64,000 nucleotides of DNA from assembly GCF_016097555.1 (NCBI RefSeq), contig NC_054702.1, positions 68,944,195 to 69,008,194 on the forward strand, in the 5' to 3' direction. The notes below the pieces were generated by a model. That model had not been told where the DNA came from. It did no database searches and saw nothing but the letters and a program-made list of their open reading frames with translations. Below, one piece after another: positions 12,249-26,600 of this stretch. Numbering within the stretch: the stretch's first letter is position 1; the number at the start of each line of letters is the position of its first letter. This DNA comes from Gigantopelta aegis (lineage: Eukaryota > Mollusca > Gastropoda > Neomphalida > Peltospiridae). The position numbers were made by a program, and so were the translations under genes.

Positions 12249-13530
12249 CCCACTTAGTCACCCATGAATGTTCTAGGTCTTTAGAGAAAGGAAATCATCA
12301 AACACTTTCTTTAGAATGATTGACTGAAACTGAAAAAAAAAATTATACCTTGGACCAGCATACATTTTAAGTGGGTTTTTTTGTGTCAATAATTCCAGTT
12401 TAACTTAATATAAAAAGTGATTTTTGTTATTTCCAAAACAGTTTTCTTTTTCTTTATTTCTTATGTCAAGCAAACTGTAATTATTGCAACAACAAAAAAA
12501 AACTCCTAAAATTTGTTCTGGTAATTAAGAGGTATAGTTAATTGACTTTCAAATATCTTGGTAATCTGGTGGAGAAACATCAGTTTGTGTTAGTCCTCTG
12601 TTTATTGTCTTGTCTTTACACAGTAAAAAGGTGAGATATACATGTGTAGGTATTACTTTTGTGTTAAAGTTTTGCATTTATACAAGTTTCTCACAACCTA
12701 TAAGTTCTAGGTCAGTAAAACTTGGTTTATAGTTGCACCTATGGATATTGATCGGTGCACAGAAAACTTTTGTTAGGCAAGACATTTAATTCTGTGGAAT
12801 TCTTGTATTAAATTTATGTACAGCTTAAATTTTAAGTTTCGACTCAAAGTGCATGGATTTTCTATGGAGTCTTACGTTTGAGCAGCAGAAGTTAAAAAAA
12901 ATAGTTACAGTGGGTTTATTTTGGGCATATTTGCATAGTATTTATGCACACCAAAAGATTTAATAATACGAACATTCATTAAAATTTACTTCTAAAATAT
13001 TAAAATTAAAATATGCTGTCACCTAAATGGTCATTATGTGTTTTAACACATCATGTTATATGTCATAGCACACCAGTTGGTAATTTCTGATCTGAATGGT
13101 TTGATAAAAAGTCATGATTATTCATTTTTCCATATGATGTTAAACATGGAAAAAGACTACTGTAATTGTCATAAAAAACTAGGTATAACAAGAAAATTCA
13201 CTTATTTGATAAAAATTTGTCACAAAGACATATATTGTACATACTGTAAACATCATAGTGAACAATATCTAGTGCTATTTGTTACTGCCTTTTAGTCTAT
13301 GAAATTTATCCACTGAATCAAATTATCTTTTATTACAATTAATATAAAAGAACTACACTTGTATAAAATTAAAATTAAATCGATTTATTGTTGTTTGTAT
13401 TTCTATACACATTTAACATATACATGTATCTGTTAAGGTCAAATACCAAGTGCTTTTTTAACAGATTAGAAAACCATTACCAAACCAGCATTACATTCTC
13501 ATGTGCAAAATAAATTGTTATTTATTTAAT
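12249..13530 (+). other. Probable 3' UTR of the F-box/WD40 gene
   Basis: AT-rich, no coding signal. The first canonical AATAAA on the plus strand after the stop codon is at 13509-13514, and GT-rich sequence follows at about 13560-13620. The polyadenylation site is inferred. Confidence 0.5.
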
Positions 13531-16056
13531 TGTATGGACATGTGTATTTATTATCATAAGTGAGTTGATCTTCATATTGTTTGGAGCTTTTTGTTGTGTA
13601 AGTTATTTGTTGGCTGTGAATGTTTATTTTAAAACATTTTAAGAAAAGTTCTGTGATAAACAAATGTGATACTTTAAAATTTTACATCCAATGTATTTTT
13701 TTTTATAGTTTTTTTCTTGCAGTCATTGTGAGCCAAGATTCTTCATCAATATGCACACCGTAATCCTATTTGTTCTTTAATTTTTCAAAACTGGCATATA
13801 CAAAATGATTTTTGTTTTCTGTTAATTTTTAACAGCATAATTGACATGTATCTCCGTGTTGATCTATTGTAAATGTATGGCCAGTTAAGTAACATATTTT
13901 CCATTCCATCCTATCACTTTATAAACGTTTTGTTGTTCTTGTGAAGAACCTGTTTAATTAAACCATGGTTGCAAATGAATTAGTGACAATGGTGCAAATA
14001 TATTTTTTTATGTAATGCCAACTACCCTTTTTTTATAGGGCCATTAATCAATGTAGTCTACAAAAAGTGAAGTTTATAATAAAACCATAATTAAAATATC
14101 CTGTCATGTGATATTTTATTTTATCGCAATGTCTCTTCATTGCGTAATTATTGTACATCCATGTTTAGAATATTTGATAAATATACTGAAATCCATTGAA
14201 AACGCACCACTCAATTTTTCAGTTGTTATTGTTATTGAATGTGCAAGGTTGCTATAAATAATAAATCATACAGTAACCCTAACCTCCTTGTATACAATTT
14301 GTTTTTTTTTTTGTTGCCTACCAGGATGCATCCAGTTATACATGTAAATCAGTTGAATTATTATTTCACCTCGTATCCCTTTTACAAGTACAAGTTTGTC
14401 TAGTGTATTTCCAATGGAGTTCAGTATGTAGTATAGTCTTACTTGATGTTCATTATTTACATGCACAGCTAAATCAAATAAATATATTTCACTAATTATT
14501 TATTTTTGATATTATATTTATTCAGTAAAATATACAAAGAAATTATCTCAATATTGAAAGGACCAAACTAAATGGCTTCAAATAATGGTAGTTTAAGGTA
14601 AATATAGTAGTTAGTGAAAATTATGTACAATGTTTCAACCTAAAGATATCCTGGGCTTGCTATTTAATAAGAGGTTGAGAGAATGATGTTTGACTGTATA
14701 TCATACTGTTATGGCTGTATATTCTGATGTTTGTAATGTTAAATATGATAAATATTAATACAATTACCTGTAAACTCGCCTTACCCATACAAATCACCCA
14801 GATTTTTCTTTTTCACCTAGTAGATGGCCAAATCACAACACATGCACTTTTTTAAAAACTGGCATTGTTATGATAAAATTAAATTATCAATAAAATTAAA
14901 TTATCAAAATGTAACAAACTTCTGTAATTACAAACATTCAACAAAGACTTTTCTAATTTTAACAAAAAGTTTAATACATTCACATCTATCATGAATAAAA
15001 TGAACACATTCCTGCTGTCAACATTTCCAGCCTTAATGAAATAGTAATGTACAATTAGGAGAGAAAAAGGTGTTAAATGCATCTCTTTCAAAACAAGTAA
15101 ATTCAGAATTCAAAAGTGACATCGATTTCATGGTAATACATGTATCTTCACAATCACAACTTTGCTTTCCCTATTACATATTTTTCATGCTTAAGATACA
15201 TATATATGAAGTGCAGTTACATGTTGTGTAAAATAAGTAGCTGAATAAGTTGCTACATGAATTAATCCTAAAAATCAAAATACTATTTTAGATATCTATA
15301 AAGTTAACAATGACCAAAATCAGTGAAGTGACATGGACCTTTACATTCCACAATAACCAAGGTGGTGACATTATGACCTTTGTTTTTTTATAATTACCAA
15401 GTCAATAAAAACAACCTTTAAATTTAATATTACTAAATGAAAAACAATGCATTTTGTGAATATAACAATAACGAAATCAGAGATATCCCTCATCATATTT
15501 AGTAATGATAAATTATTGACATAATCTTTATTGTAAAGATGTCCTAATTAACAATATTACAATCTTCAAATATGGTAACGACAGAAATCAGTGGAATTGA
15601 CGAGTCTTCCAATATAATATCAATGGTGATCAGGTAGGTTAATGAGCACCACTGTAGTCATAGGTGCTAAAAGTTGACTGCAAACATTATTTATGCCCTA
15701 TAAATTCATTTATATACCTTTACAATTCATGATTTATAATTTATGATAGTGTACAAGTGATATATTGTTGGGTAACCCATATCTCCTTATTAAAAGTAGA
15801 TTTTAGCATCACTAAACATAAGTATTTGCTATGGCTTCATTAAATTTACCAATACTTAATACTCCCTTGTATTTTGTGATTCCTCTGTAAATAAAATAAC
15901 ACATATGGGTTTAAATAAACCAAAGGTGTGTGCATTTTTGTCCAGTGAACAAAGTTCAGATTACCCAAGCAATTAATTAAGACTAAAGCATGTTTAAAAA
16001 TTAATTTTTAAATTAGTAAAAGTATATATTTGGCTTAGAATAAAATAAAAAAATAA
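13531..16056. other. Intergenic AT-rich region between convergent genes
   Basis: No domain-bearing reading frame. It includes a decayed inverted-repeat element at 14187-14420 and another AATAAA at about 14478 that could serve a longer 3' UTR. Otherwise nothing is recognised. Confidence 0.5.
14187..14420. mobile_element. Degenerate inverted-repeat element, GCACCA family
   Basis: Starts ATCCATTGAAAACGCACCAC, as at 8609, and ends near TTTCCAATGGAGTTCAG, the inverse of that end. Shorter than the 8609-9003 copy. Confidence 0.5.
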
Positions 16057-16064
16057 CTCTCTAC

Positions 16065-17271
16065 CAGGGGTGGGGAAAAATAAAATTGTCAATCGGTCCC
16101 ACTTGATGTCGTCAATACCGGGGGTGGGGAAGGAAGAAACGAATAAAAAAAATAAAAAATTAAATAGCGATATTTGCCAAATAGTGTGGGTTTTTTTTTT
16201 TAAATCATAGTAATATTTGTATAGTTTTATCTTGAATCATGAATGCGAAACGATAAACATGAAAACAAGAAGACATTTTTTTTAATCACACAATAATGAT
16301 CAGTGAAAACCCCCACAAATTGTATATATTTTACATAATAGAATAAATAATATAAAAAAGGAATAAAAGTTATGAATTTTAATTCCCATATATGTATAAA
16401 AAGTATGAGTATTCAGTACTGTGTCCTGAAAATTAATAAAAGATGGCTCCGTTGGAAGCGTTTGACAGCCTAAGCTACCACATGTTTAGACAAAGAGAGT
16501 AATAACGTAATCACCGATTGGATGAAATTTGACCTCTACTGGCTCTTGAGATAACAGTACATGTAGCTGTTCTGCTTACTCCCACTTGTTAAAAAAAAAG
16601 GTGGAAACCTTTTGTTAATTTTAAAATCCTTTATAATTATTGGATACACTACATTGAACAGTCAACAATAAATACATTTATAGATTATTTCATTATATTT
16701 TATGCTATTTTAAGCAGTTTGTATTGCACAAAAGCCTCTTGCTTCAGACTAGGACACTCGACCCGACAGAGCTCCGTACACAGGTGTTGACAGGTGTTGA
16801 CTGTAACCAGTTGCAAATTCTGGGTCCTTTGTTTTAATCAGAGTGTAATACCTTGATGGCTTTCTAAACCAAGAATGATGCTATCGTTAACGTCTGTTTA
16901 ATCTCTTGACCGGCTCAGCGACTTTGATAAATGTCTAGCCTAGTGGCAGTCGATTGACACTACTGTAGGTCCAACTTCAGTGACTGGCGATATACTTAGG
17001 CAGACTTAAAAATCACAAATGTCTGAAACACCAGCCATATTGACCACTATTTATTTATTATCTTAAATCATGCACGAGATACCAATGTCTGGGCTGGCCG
17101 GTCCACTTGACCGATAGGAATTTGTTCCAATAATAGAAATGGACAGGTGCTTCGGACCGACAAGAATGACAAAAGTGGGACTGGCAAACGCGCGTTTTTC
17201 AAAAATAATTTCAGTCCCAGAGATCGAGAATCGGTCCCAGACCGGTAAAAAATGGCTTTTCCCCACCCCTG
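16065..17271. mobile_element. Non-autonomous hAT-like DNA transposon with 8-bp TSD
   Basis: 1,207 bp with terminal inverted repeats CAGGGGTGGGGAAAA and TTTTCCCCACCCCTG. It is flanked by the perfect 8-bp duplication CTCTCTAC at 16057-16064 and 17272-17279. CAG ends plus an 8-bp TSD are diagnostic of hAT elements. Subterminal CGGTCCCA motifs recur at both ends, and an internal CCGGGGGTGGGGA copy of the terminus sits near 16117. No transposase is visible; the short frames at 17063-17313 are chance. The identical TSDs suggest a young insertion. Confidence 0.88.
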
Positions 17272-18414
17272 CTCTCTACATATATTATTAATTTTTAAAA
17301 TCTTGATATTCATTTATAGATACAGAATTTTGTTTTTGAATTTTACAAGTCGGAACATCCACATAAATTGCCCAAGCAAGCAGTGGTAATGTTGAGTTGA
17401 CAGGTTGTTCAAAGCCATACAAATGTCAATGTTATCACAGCTGATGCAGATTAACGTCATCATGTAAACGAGTCAAACATGCAACAAATTCCAAAAATAT
17501 TTTAAAGAACATGTATTCCTTTATGTGCATATTACATAAGTAAATATCAATATACAAGTAGCGTAATAGGGACATTCTTGTATATACTACCGGTAATATT
17601 ATACAAATCAATACATTTTCAAATAATTGTTTCTGATGCAGGTTCATATGCAATTACTGAAATAATTATTCCGCATATAAAATTAATGCCAACACTGAAC
17701 AGTGAAATATCTTAAAATCATAATTCATAATCATAATTAATTAACTGCAACAAATAAACAAGCAGACCAGGAAAAGATAGAACCAAAGGTTTGATGTGGT
17801 TGTTGTGGTATAACGAAACCATCATAACCAATTATATATTGGTAAACAAACTAATTAAGAACACTGTACTGTCACAAGCAAGATGAATCTGTGTTTTACT
17901 TCAGTTATTAATAATTTGTACCAGAGAAGAAAAAAAAGAAAAGGTAAATGCATCCAAAGCACTGAAGCATGAAATACTAGTGTACATCATGTTAAAGACA
18001 CTCAAGCATGAAATGATGATTGCAAGTACTTCGTGGAAACCCCCCAGCAAGATACTGTATGTAGGTTTATAGTCCACCATGACACTTGTTTCAAACATTA
18101 AATATAGATTGCTGCAGGCTATACACACAAGGAAGTATTCAAGATCTAATTTGGTTGGAGTGATGTAACTAAAGTAACTGGCCTTCCTAAATGGTATAAC
18201 TATGGATAAAACAATGTTTGAGAGATTAAAACCTTAAAAAAGAAAACAAAAGCATCTAATATAGATCATGGTAAATTGCTTTTGGCAATGCACTGGTAAT
18301 CATTTTACATTTAAAATATTGGTACATTAAGGCAAAATGTTCTGAAATATGTGACAAATGATATGTAACAAAAACCGAGTTTAAAGAAAGGTTAACCAAA
18401 ATCGTAAACTATAC

Positions 18415-18553
18415 CAGAGGCGGATCTAGGGGGGCCCCAGGGGCTCGGCAACCCCCTAAATTTTGCGATAGTTATAATTTTATTATATATTCATTTTCAT
18501 TCCACCTCATGTCACTGGGACCCCCCTAAATGGATTTTCTGGATCCGCCACTG
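18415..18553. mobile_element. MITE, CAG-GGCGGATC ends, 5-bp TSD
   Basis: 139 bp with ends CAGAGGCGGATCTAG and CTGGATCCGCCACTG, flanked by TATAC at 18410-18414 and 18554-18558. Inner GGGGGGCCCC and GGGACCCCCC tracts also pair. Compatible with a short-TSD hAT-type MITE. Confidence 0.75.
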
Positions 18554-21500
18554 TATACTGATATTCAAATAATGAACTGGAACATCTGCTCAATCGTAGG
18601 TTAAAAACAAGGTTTATCAGCCAGGAAAATCATAAATGCAAAGCTATGTGGATATATCTGGTCTTCTTATCTTGTTGAATACAATATTCACTAAGGTATC
18701 CATGTAAATATGGATATTGGCGACAGTGATGAAATAAAGAAATTAACTTAACAAAGACTACAGACAAAACTAAGTATAACTATTTATAATGAAAATATAC
18801 TAACATAACAAATATTGAATATATTAACCCAATTTGCTAGTATCTCCTGTCAGTAATTGTTGGGTGAACAAAACAAAAACAAAACACAGCTAATAAGAAA
18901 AGAAATACAACAAACTGACAAACAGAAATAATAACATTATTGCCTTAGAATTTGTCTTCCCAATCATTCTAATTGATATCTTCAACCAAAAATAATTTAA
19001 TAGTCTTTCAATAACCCTACATGCCTGAATGCAAACAAACATCTATTTGAATAGCATTTCTACATCAGGGTTTTCTACCAGTCATTTATTTTTAACTAGC
19101 CTTCTATACACTACTACGTAACTTGATCAACCATTCTCTAGCCTGCTAAAGAGTTCAAAGAATATATTAAGTTATAGTACTATAATAAATAAGTCCAGGG
19201 TAAATCCAGCATATTTTGTAAAAAACAGTTAAGTTTAAACAAAATCAGTTGTTATATTTCCTTGCTGTACATTCAAATTACGGTAAAATATTATTTATTT
19301 TTAAGACAAAATATTTTTAAACCAAAATATTAATATATGTAAAGATGAACATAAACAAAAATATCAGTAAAAAAAACCCACATGACTATTTGGAAAAGAA
19401 ATATGAAAAATGATAACTTGAAATTGTAACTTTAAAAAGTGACTAACTTAATATTTTCTACGAGAGATTCAGAATAATTCACAACATATAAACGCCTACT
19501 GTAGAAATGGGGATGAGATTTGCAATATCTATAATTCCTAGTGTTTTATTAGCCTTCATGATAATATTTTATAGTTGCCAGTAGTTTTAAGTTTTCATGC
19601 ATTATTTGCAAACTACTACATAATTACATAATATATACAAAAAGGACTAAGCAGTAAAACATCACAAAACAATAAAAATGTAATAGTTGAGATAGATGTT
19701 AACATAAAGGTAAAAACATAATACATTTTATTTTAATGTTATCTAACAAACAATTCACTAAAATTCACTTTAACTGTTATGACCAATTATTTTAAATCTG
19801 AATCTGAAATTTACAAAGTGGTAAAATATTACAAAGATTAGTTAGAAATATTGCAGGTACATTTATTTTTCAATCCATTATAAATGTGCATAATTTAAGT
19901 TATTATAAATCGGTGAAGAACAAAGTGAGTAACATTAAAATCAATAGAAAAAAGTATACAAATTTCAATACTCTGCCCATGAAATCAATGCTTACCAATA
20001 GATATATAGCATTTAAAATGTAACTATATATTTATTAATATACATATGGTTTGTTTGGGTTTTCTTTCAAATAAACTGATATAAAAAGATAGATATTTTT
20101 CTTTATTGAAAGTTCTTGGTATTAGTGACACAAGTTGTTGTAAGATGCCTGTCTAGCTTGTATTGTGTTTACCCCACCTGTACTATATTCAGTGACCATA
20201 ATACGTTGTACACACACACAAACTTGCAAAATAACCTAACAATGTTGTTGTTTTTTCTGTTTGTTTGTTCATCACAAAAAATAAAAATAAAGGTTTAGCA
20301 CTTAGACTTAAATTATAATCATTCAAATAAGAAAAGAACAAAAATGAAAAAACATTTTCACTTTCAAAAATAAAGACGAGTTATTCTTTGTCACAAACCG
20401 TTCAAGCAGCTTGGTAAAAATGCATTCATAGTTTATCATTTAAATATTATCAGTATCAGTATACCCAAATATAATGATCTACATTGTAAGTGTTATTATT
20501 GTGTGTGATCATTCATCATCACTATTAATGATTAGCACAGAGGCACATGTTAATAACAGAAATAATTATTGTTTGTTTGTATTCCTTAAACTGTTCACCA
20601 TCTTATTTACAATGCTGGTTATCTGCTTTCACTTTTTTCTTTTTTTTTCAGTAGAATGACTTAAGGACTTGAACCTTTTGTGGGGTTTTATTTTTTGTTG
20701 TTTGTAATGACTGTTCTAAGCAAAATGATTAGGTAAATTTTAATATGAGAAATTGCAAATATTTAACAGTATGTACCAAAAATTAATATATAATTTGTGG
20801 TTTTTCTAATGTTAAGATGATTCATTTGAAGTCATATACAACATTAATGGTATTAAATATTAGGAAAATGTAACAAGCTATGTTTTATAGAGCAACTCAC
20901 AAAATGTTGCCATATAATTATTATATGAATGTTAATATATATTGTTTTAAAGTACTTGATATATTTCATATTATGAAAGATAAAAGGTATGCTGCCATTT
21001 TAAAAATAATTATATGAAAAATTCATCTAGTTTTTTGCATGATAGATAACTTTATGCATGGTACTTAACTACATTGTTCCATGTATAGTAGAACAATGAT
21101 GGACCTAATCAAATAAATAATAAATCAGAAACGTAACCACATTCTTCATATATGTATTAAATTATATGTATTTCATAGCTGCAAACATACTGGGGTAGAA
21201 AGTGGCTGTTTATGAATGCTACTGCACAAATATTTGTAGGAGGAATGTACACAAAATGTCCAGCACAAAATATAACATACACTGTATTAAATCTGACCAA
21301 CATGTATAACCATTTAAACTTTTTAATTTGATAATAATAATAAACTTGGATATTTTTGTTTTAGTACTTATTTTCTCTAAAAAATAAAGTGTATTATCTT
21401 CACGATTTGACCGAAAAATCCTATTTGTGAACAGAACTACAGGAACATAGCACTATACCAAAACTTACAACTGGGTAAAATTTTGAATTACATGTAGACC

Positions 21501-22186
21501 TAACTACTGATAGCACAGTTAATACTACCAGTTGTGTCATTGGTCATAAATCTGACCATTTATCTGGGTAATAAATGTATGCAGTTTTATTTCATCCAGT
21601 ATCCAGTCAAGTCATGTGGAATTTGTAAAACTAAGTATAAACTAGGTATAATAATTTTGAGTGAAATTATATCAGAATCAGTGTAGTAGGTTCGAAACCT
21701 GCCATTTGACACTTAGTGTTTTTAAAAATCAAAGACATTCGGTTCCATCAAAAATGAGCCATGAAAAGTTCCACTTTCTGCAGTTAATACTCATTGGGAG
21801 GTGATGCAGAATTCATATTTATGGGTCATGGTCCGTTTGATATATTGTATATAGTATTTTTGGCCACATACATTAACATTGTTGTCTATGGGATTTTATT
21901 TGATATAGTTCATTCAAAATGGAAGCAACGTTGTATTTTAAACTAGAATTATTAATGTTGGCTGTAATATATACATTATATATTTTCAAAACAAAAACAA
22001 AAAGATTACTTCCAAGTTAACAAAGTACAAAATATCAAGAATAAAAAGGAGAATTCAGGCTACAAATATGTTTGCTAAAAGTAAACAAATTACATACATT
22101 TATATTTATACATATGTTGTGCGTACTACACTAACTGCTTCATACATATTTTGTATTATTAGTAAGATAGTGGTTTTATTAGTGAA

Positions 22187-22211
22187 TAATAATAATAATA
22201 ATAATAATAAT
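22187..22211. repeat. AAT microsatellite
   Basis: About eight AAT units, continuing into degenerate AT-rich sequence. Confidence 0.85.
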
Positions 22212-23674
22212 ATAATTAATAATAAAAACAAAATAAAAGACCTGAATAAATATGTTTTAAAAAACTTTAAAAAACTTTAAAAAGCTTTATCACAATTAGT
22301 AAACAAATATCTCCAACCTTTCAGATGGAAACAGTCTGTATTCAAATACAAAAGAAACAAGTAATTACTGTATTATATCATTACATGACCACATCATAAT
22401 CCATTAATTAAAAAAAGGTGTTGTCACAATTTATTTTTTTATAGTAACTATAAATGTAGACTGTTTTAATACTGTAATGTTCATGTCCATCATGTAATAA
22501 TTGGATAAGAGCACAGGACAGGTATCAAATATTTTCCCCACCCATCCAAACCCTCAGTGACATATAAATTATGGTTTACATATTATATATATATATAGTT
22601 ATGATTGATGATGATGATGATGAATATAGAGGGGAACTATATATAGCAAGTTTCTGTGGCTGAGAGCAACTGGTAGTTATATAACAATGACAGATGTTAA
22701 ATATTCAGTTAACTTGTAGCATCAACAAGGATTTAGCATCATTAATATCGTTTTATACCACATTAATACATCACTCAACATTTTACTCAACATTTTAAAA
22801 GATGTGCACAAGAATATGTATATTAATGTTAAATATTTGAAATAACATCATAAACTTGTTCAAAACAGTTCTGTTGGAGACTCAGCTAAAATGACATGTA
22901 CTATACTTCTAGCTACGCTAATTATACCCAACACTTTGCTACAGTTGTAATAACTACATTAAACCGTCATGCTCACTCGTTATCACTAGTAATCTTAAAC
23001 TTCAGTCGACCTCACCATATGGTTTAGTAATTACAGTAACTTCGTAGCTCTCACCACAAAAACAGAACTTCAGGTATTCTTGGTATAAAGCAGTAATGCT
23101 TAGAGAGAAAAATCAATCACTGTGTTTTTGGGACCAAATTCATAGGCATTCTTGCACATATGTCACTGCATAAATTTAATTAAAGAAAAACACTAATCGT
23201 GCTAAACTGCTGTACTCCAAATTATGCCGACATATCAGTAACAAATATTCCTTTCCCTTTCTGTCCAGTTTAAGCATAAAGTCTTCAAAGTTGTTCAACA
23301 ATCATGAAATGCAAAGTCACACCACCGTATAAATGTATTTCCAAGACTAATCCACTTCACACTTTAAAATTACATAGCACTTGTCAACACCTCCCACCAT
23401 TTCCCTGTCTTAATTTAACCAACATTATTCAAATTTCTGTTTGTATTGGATGGGAAGGATTCTTTAGCAATAATAACATTACATAATTGGTCCTTTACAT
23501 GTTGTAATTACTTCTATACATAAATATATATTTTTGTAATAAACAATTTCCATTACGTGGATCAGTGTATACATTTCTTGCGAACATATCTGGTCCAACA
23601 CTCTGGCTAGTTTAGAAGCATGGTGGAGCCGATGAATTCTGTCACAAAAGCCCAATGACTGGTTCTCTCTAACA

Positions 23675-26600
23675 TTATGCTGGAGACAGATCCTGCTGCT
23701 TGCTAAGCAGCGTGCTAATAATGTCTGCATAGTATGCACCGAAGACCGATCTGTTGTGAGAAATGAGACGGAGGAAGTTTCCCAGGTGTTTGGTCAACTC
23801 GCATTCCACAGCAGAGAAGCCGACCGGAACTTTCAGAGACTGGACCTGTTGGGAAATGATCGACTCTTTGATGAACGACAGTACACGGGTCACTGAAAAA
23901 ATATATATGAAAGAATATTAACAATCTATTTTAATAATTTACGCCAAGACAAATTCCAAAATTAAATACAGTGAAACCCCTTTAAACCGGACACCCTTGG
24001 GACAAAGTAAAAAGTCCTGTTTTAAGGGGTATTCGGTTTAGAGGTTTTTTTTTCTATACTGTATTTTAAAAGGGACAATGAAAAACATCCAGTTTCAAAG
24101 AATTCCTGTTTATAGAGGGTCTGGTTTTGAGAGGTATCATGGTACTAACATTCCAAAAGTTAAATAAAATAATTTCTTTTTTATAGTCCATCCCACAGGG
24201 AATGCCTTTTTTCATACTATGGAATTTACTACCAGTTATTTATTTCTGAGTCAATTAATTTCTAAATTACACACAATTTTTTAAAATTTATTTCCAAAAC
24301 ACTTACTTTTCTTCTTACTTCAAACCAAACTGCAATTATTTTGTTCAAAAAAAAAAAAAATTGTAGGAGGATAGGACGGGCTATAAATTAACACCAACTG
24401 AAAACTCTCTTACATTAAAAATTAATATTCCAAAAATCAAAAATATTATCTTGTCTCACGTTACATTAATAACTTTATAAATTTGCAAAAATAAAAATAA
24501 TAATTTCTCAACACCAACAAACTCCTGACCATTAATGACTATTAACATTTCAAAACTTAAATTACAGGACAAGAAGTTAACCTTTAAGGTAGAAATATTT
24601 ATCCATATCGAATAATTGCAAGTTAGCACTTAAAGGAAACATGACACGAGACCATATTATAGCTCATTTTAAAAGAAAAATGATATAAAAATAATATACA
24701 AATAACTTTATAACAATAAAATACGTGTAGTTAACTTAAAATGAAGAAATTACGCTAACCAGTATCAAAGTACGATTTATGCATATTTCTTCGTGAGCGT
24801 TCGGAAAAAAAGGGAAGTGACGTCAGAGCCGCTGTACTCTTCCATTGTTGTTAACGGTTTATATGGAGTAAGGGGCTTACGATCTTTTCAGTCCAACAGT
24901 GCCGTACTGCGCGGCCTTTGGGTGTAAAAATAAACAGTTTAAACGATCGGGATTGTCTTTTTATGGTTTTCCAAAGGATTGTATCCGAAGAAAGACGTGT
25001 GTATTTTATCGCAAAAGAAAAGATTGGACACCAACACCGCATAGTACTTTGGTGTCCGCCTAATTACAGCCCGGAGCCCGAACGTTACCCGGAGACAAAA
25101 ACAGTACTCGGTTGCGAATGCCGAGGTGTACATTGTACATATTTGGCACAAAGATACACCTCAGCATGATGTATTTATATATGTTAAAACAAAAATGTAG
25201 AATTTTTTATTTATTTATTTTTTTTGGAAAAAAAAAGATTTTTCATGTTAGGGCTGTAGGCCTACATAACAAAATCTGTATTCACCGTCCGAAGAAGGAA
25301 ACGTCAATAAGTAATTAAATATGGCATATACAAACATGGGATTTGGCATGAGGATACATCTCAGTACGATGTATTTAAATATGTTTTTAAAAAACGTGTA
25401 GAAAACAATAATAATTTTAAATAATGTTTTTACCGTATATCTTCGCCTGTAAGTCGATCTCGGCTATAAGTCGAGTCCCTAATTTCAAGCCCTGAAAACG
25501 TATTTTTTTATTGACCCGTTTATAAGTCGACCCATGAAAAACTACTTATAAATATTGAAATATTTCTTATTTTCAGCACATGAGAACAATAATATTTGAA
25601 CAAAAGAAAATTATTTTACAAACTTCGGTTTTCACGTTTTGTACATCGCAATATAATCAGACTATTCCAATCAAACTATCATTATTACATAGCATCAAAA
25701 CGAAATATTCCCTTAGTAGAGAGTGAAAGCTGTTTGACTGTTACTGTATAGTATTGTACAGATGGTTTTGTGCACAGACAACAACTTTATTTATAAACAC
25801 TGACAACAGATCACTACGATAAAACTGAAAGTATCACGTTTTGCCGCCATATTAATACATGTAAGGAGGATAACTCTGGAAAGTACACTGGTTTTTGTAC
25901 CAAATGATGTGTGTCCCTATTGCTCTAGATAGTGAACTGCAGAGATCAGTCTATTTTAAGGGAAAGCTCAGTAATATTCATGAAGTTAATCACCGCCAAA
26001 ACATTGTTTGAACAACCATTAATGCCAGTGACCAGATTTCAAAATAAACTCAGGCAACAGGTAGTTAGTATTGTTTACATTTTTACTATTAGTGATGACT
26101 GTTAATTTAACTAAGTGGACTGTTGTCTTGGCATGTGAGTGAGATCGTACGCCTTTTCGCATAACCAAAACCGTTCTGATGCCAAAAAAAATAGGTTATA
26201 AAAAATAAATGTGTCAAATTAACATATTTGAGTATAAATACATGGCATACTTCAACAATAAAACTTGTAAAATAATCCCCAAAACTAATATTTTTTGGTG
26301 AATTTTGTTTACCCTCTTATAAGTCGACCCCCCAAGTTATAAAATAATTTTTGGGTGAAAAAAATTCGACTTATAGGCGAAGATATACGGTAATCTTCGG
26401 GCGGAATACGTTACAAAAACGTTCCTCATCGCCCGAAGCCCAAAAGCAACACGTAGTTCAATACAAAAAACCCCACTACTGTCGGTGTCGAAATAACTAT
26501 TATGTTTCATCCACGGGCTGACTTGAGAATCGGAGTGTTGTTTTAGTTAATTGGTCCTTTCTTTCCGTGGCCTGCACATGTGATTCCTGATTGGCAGGTG

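Larger units (their letters stand above)
17280..23674. other. Intergenic/3' UTR region downstream of TCP11L1
   Basis: Long AT-rich stretch with no convincing exon on either strand. It contains one MITE (18415-18553), a TAA microsatellite (about 22187-22211), a GAT microsatellite (about 22606-22622) and a diverged repeat fragment at about 21855-21915 related, inverted, to 58955-59000. The part next to 23675 is probably the TCP11L1 3' UTR. A minus-strand AATAAA is at 22430-22435, but its use is unproven. Confidence 0.45.

Noticed and set aside
13053-13295. 80-codon frame after the F-box gene
   Set aside because: Low-complexity AT-rich sequence in the probable 3' UTR, with no homology recognised.
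17063-17313. Possible protein in overlapping minus-strand frames
   Set aside because: They lie wholly or mostly within the terminal part of a hAT-like non-coding element and show no domain.
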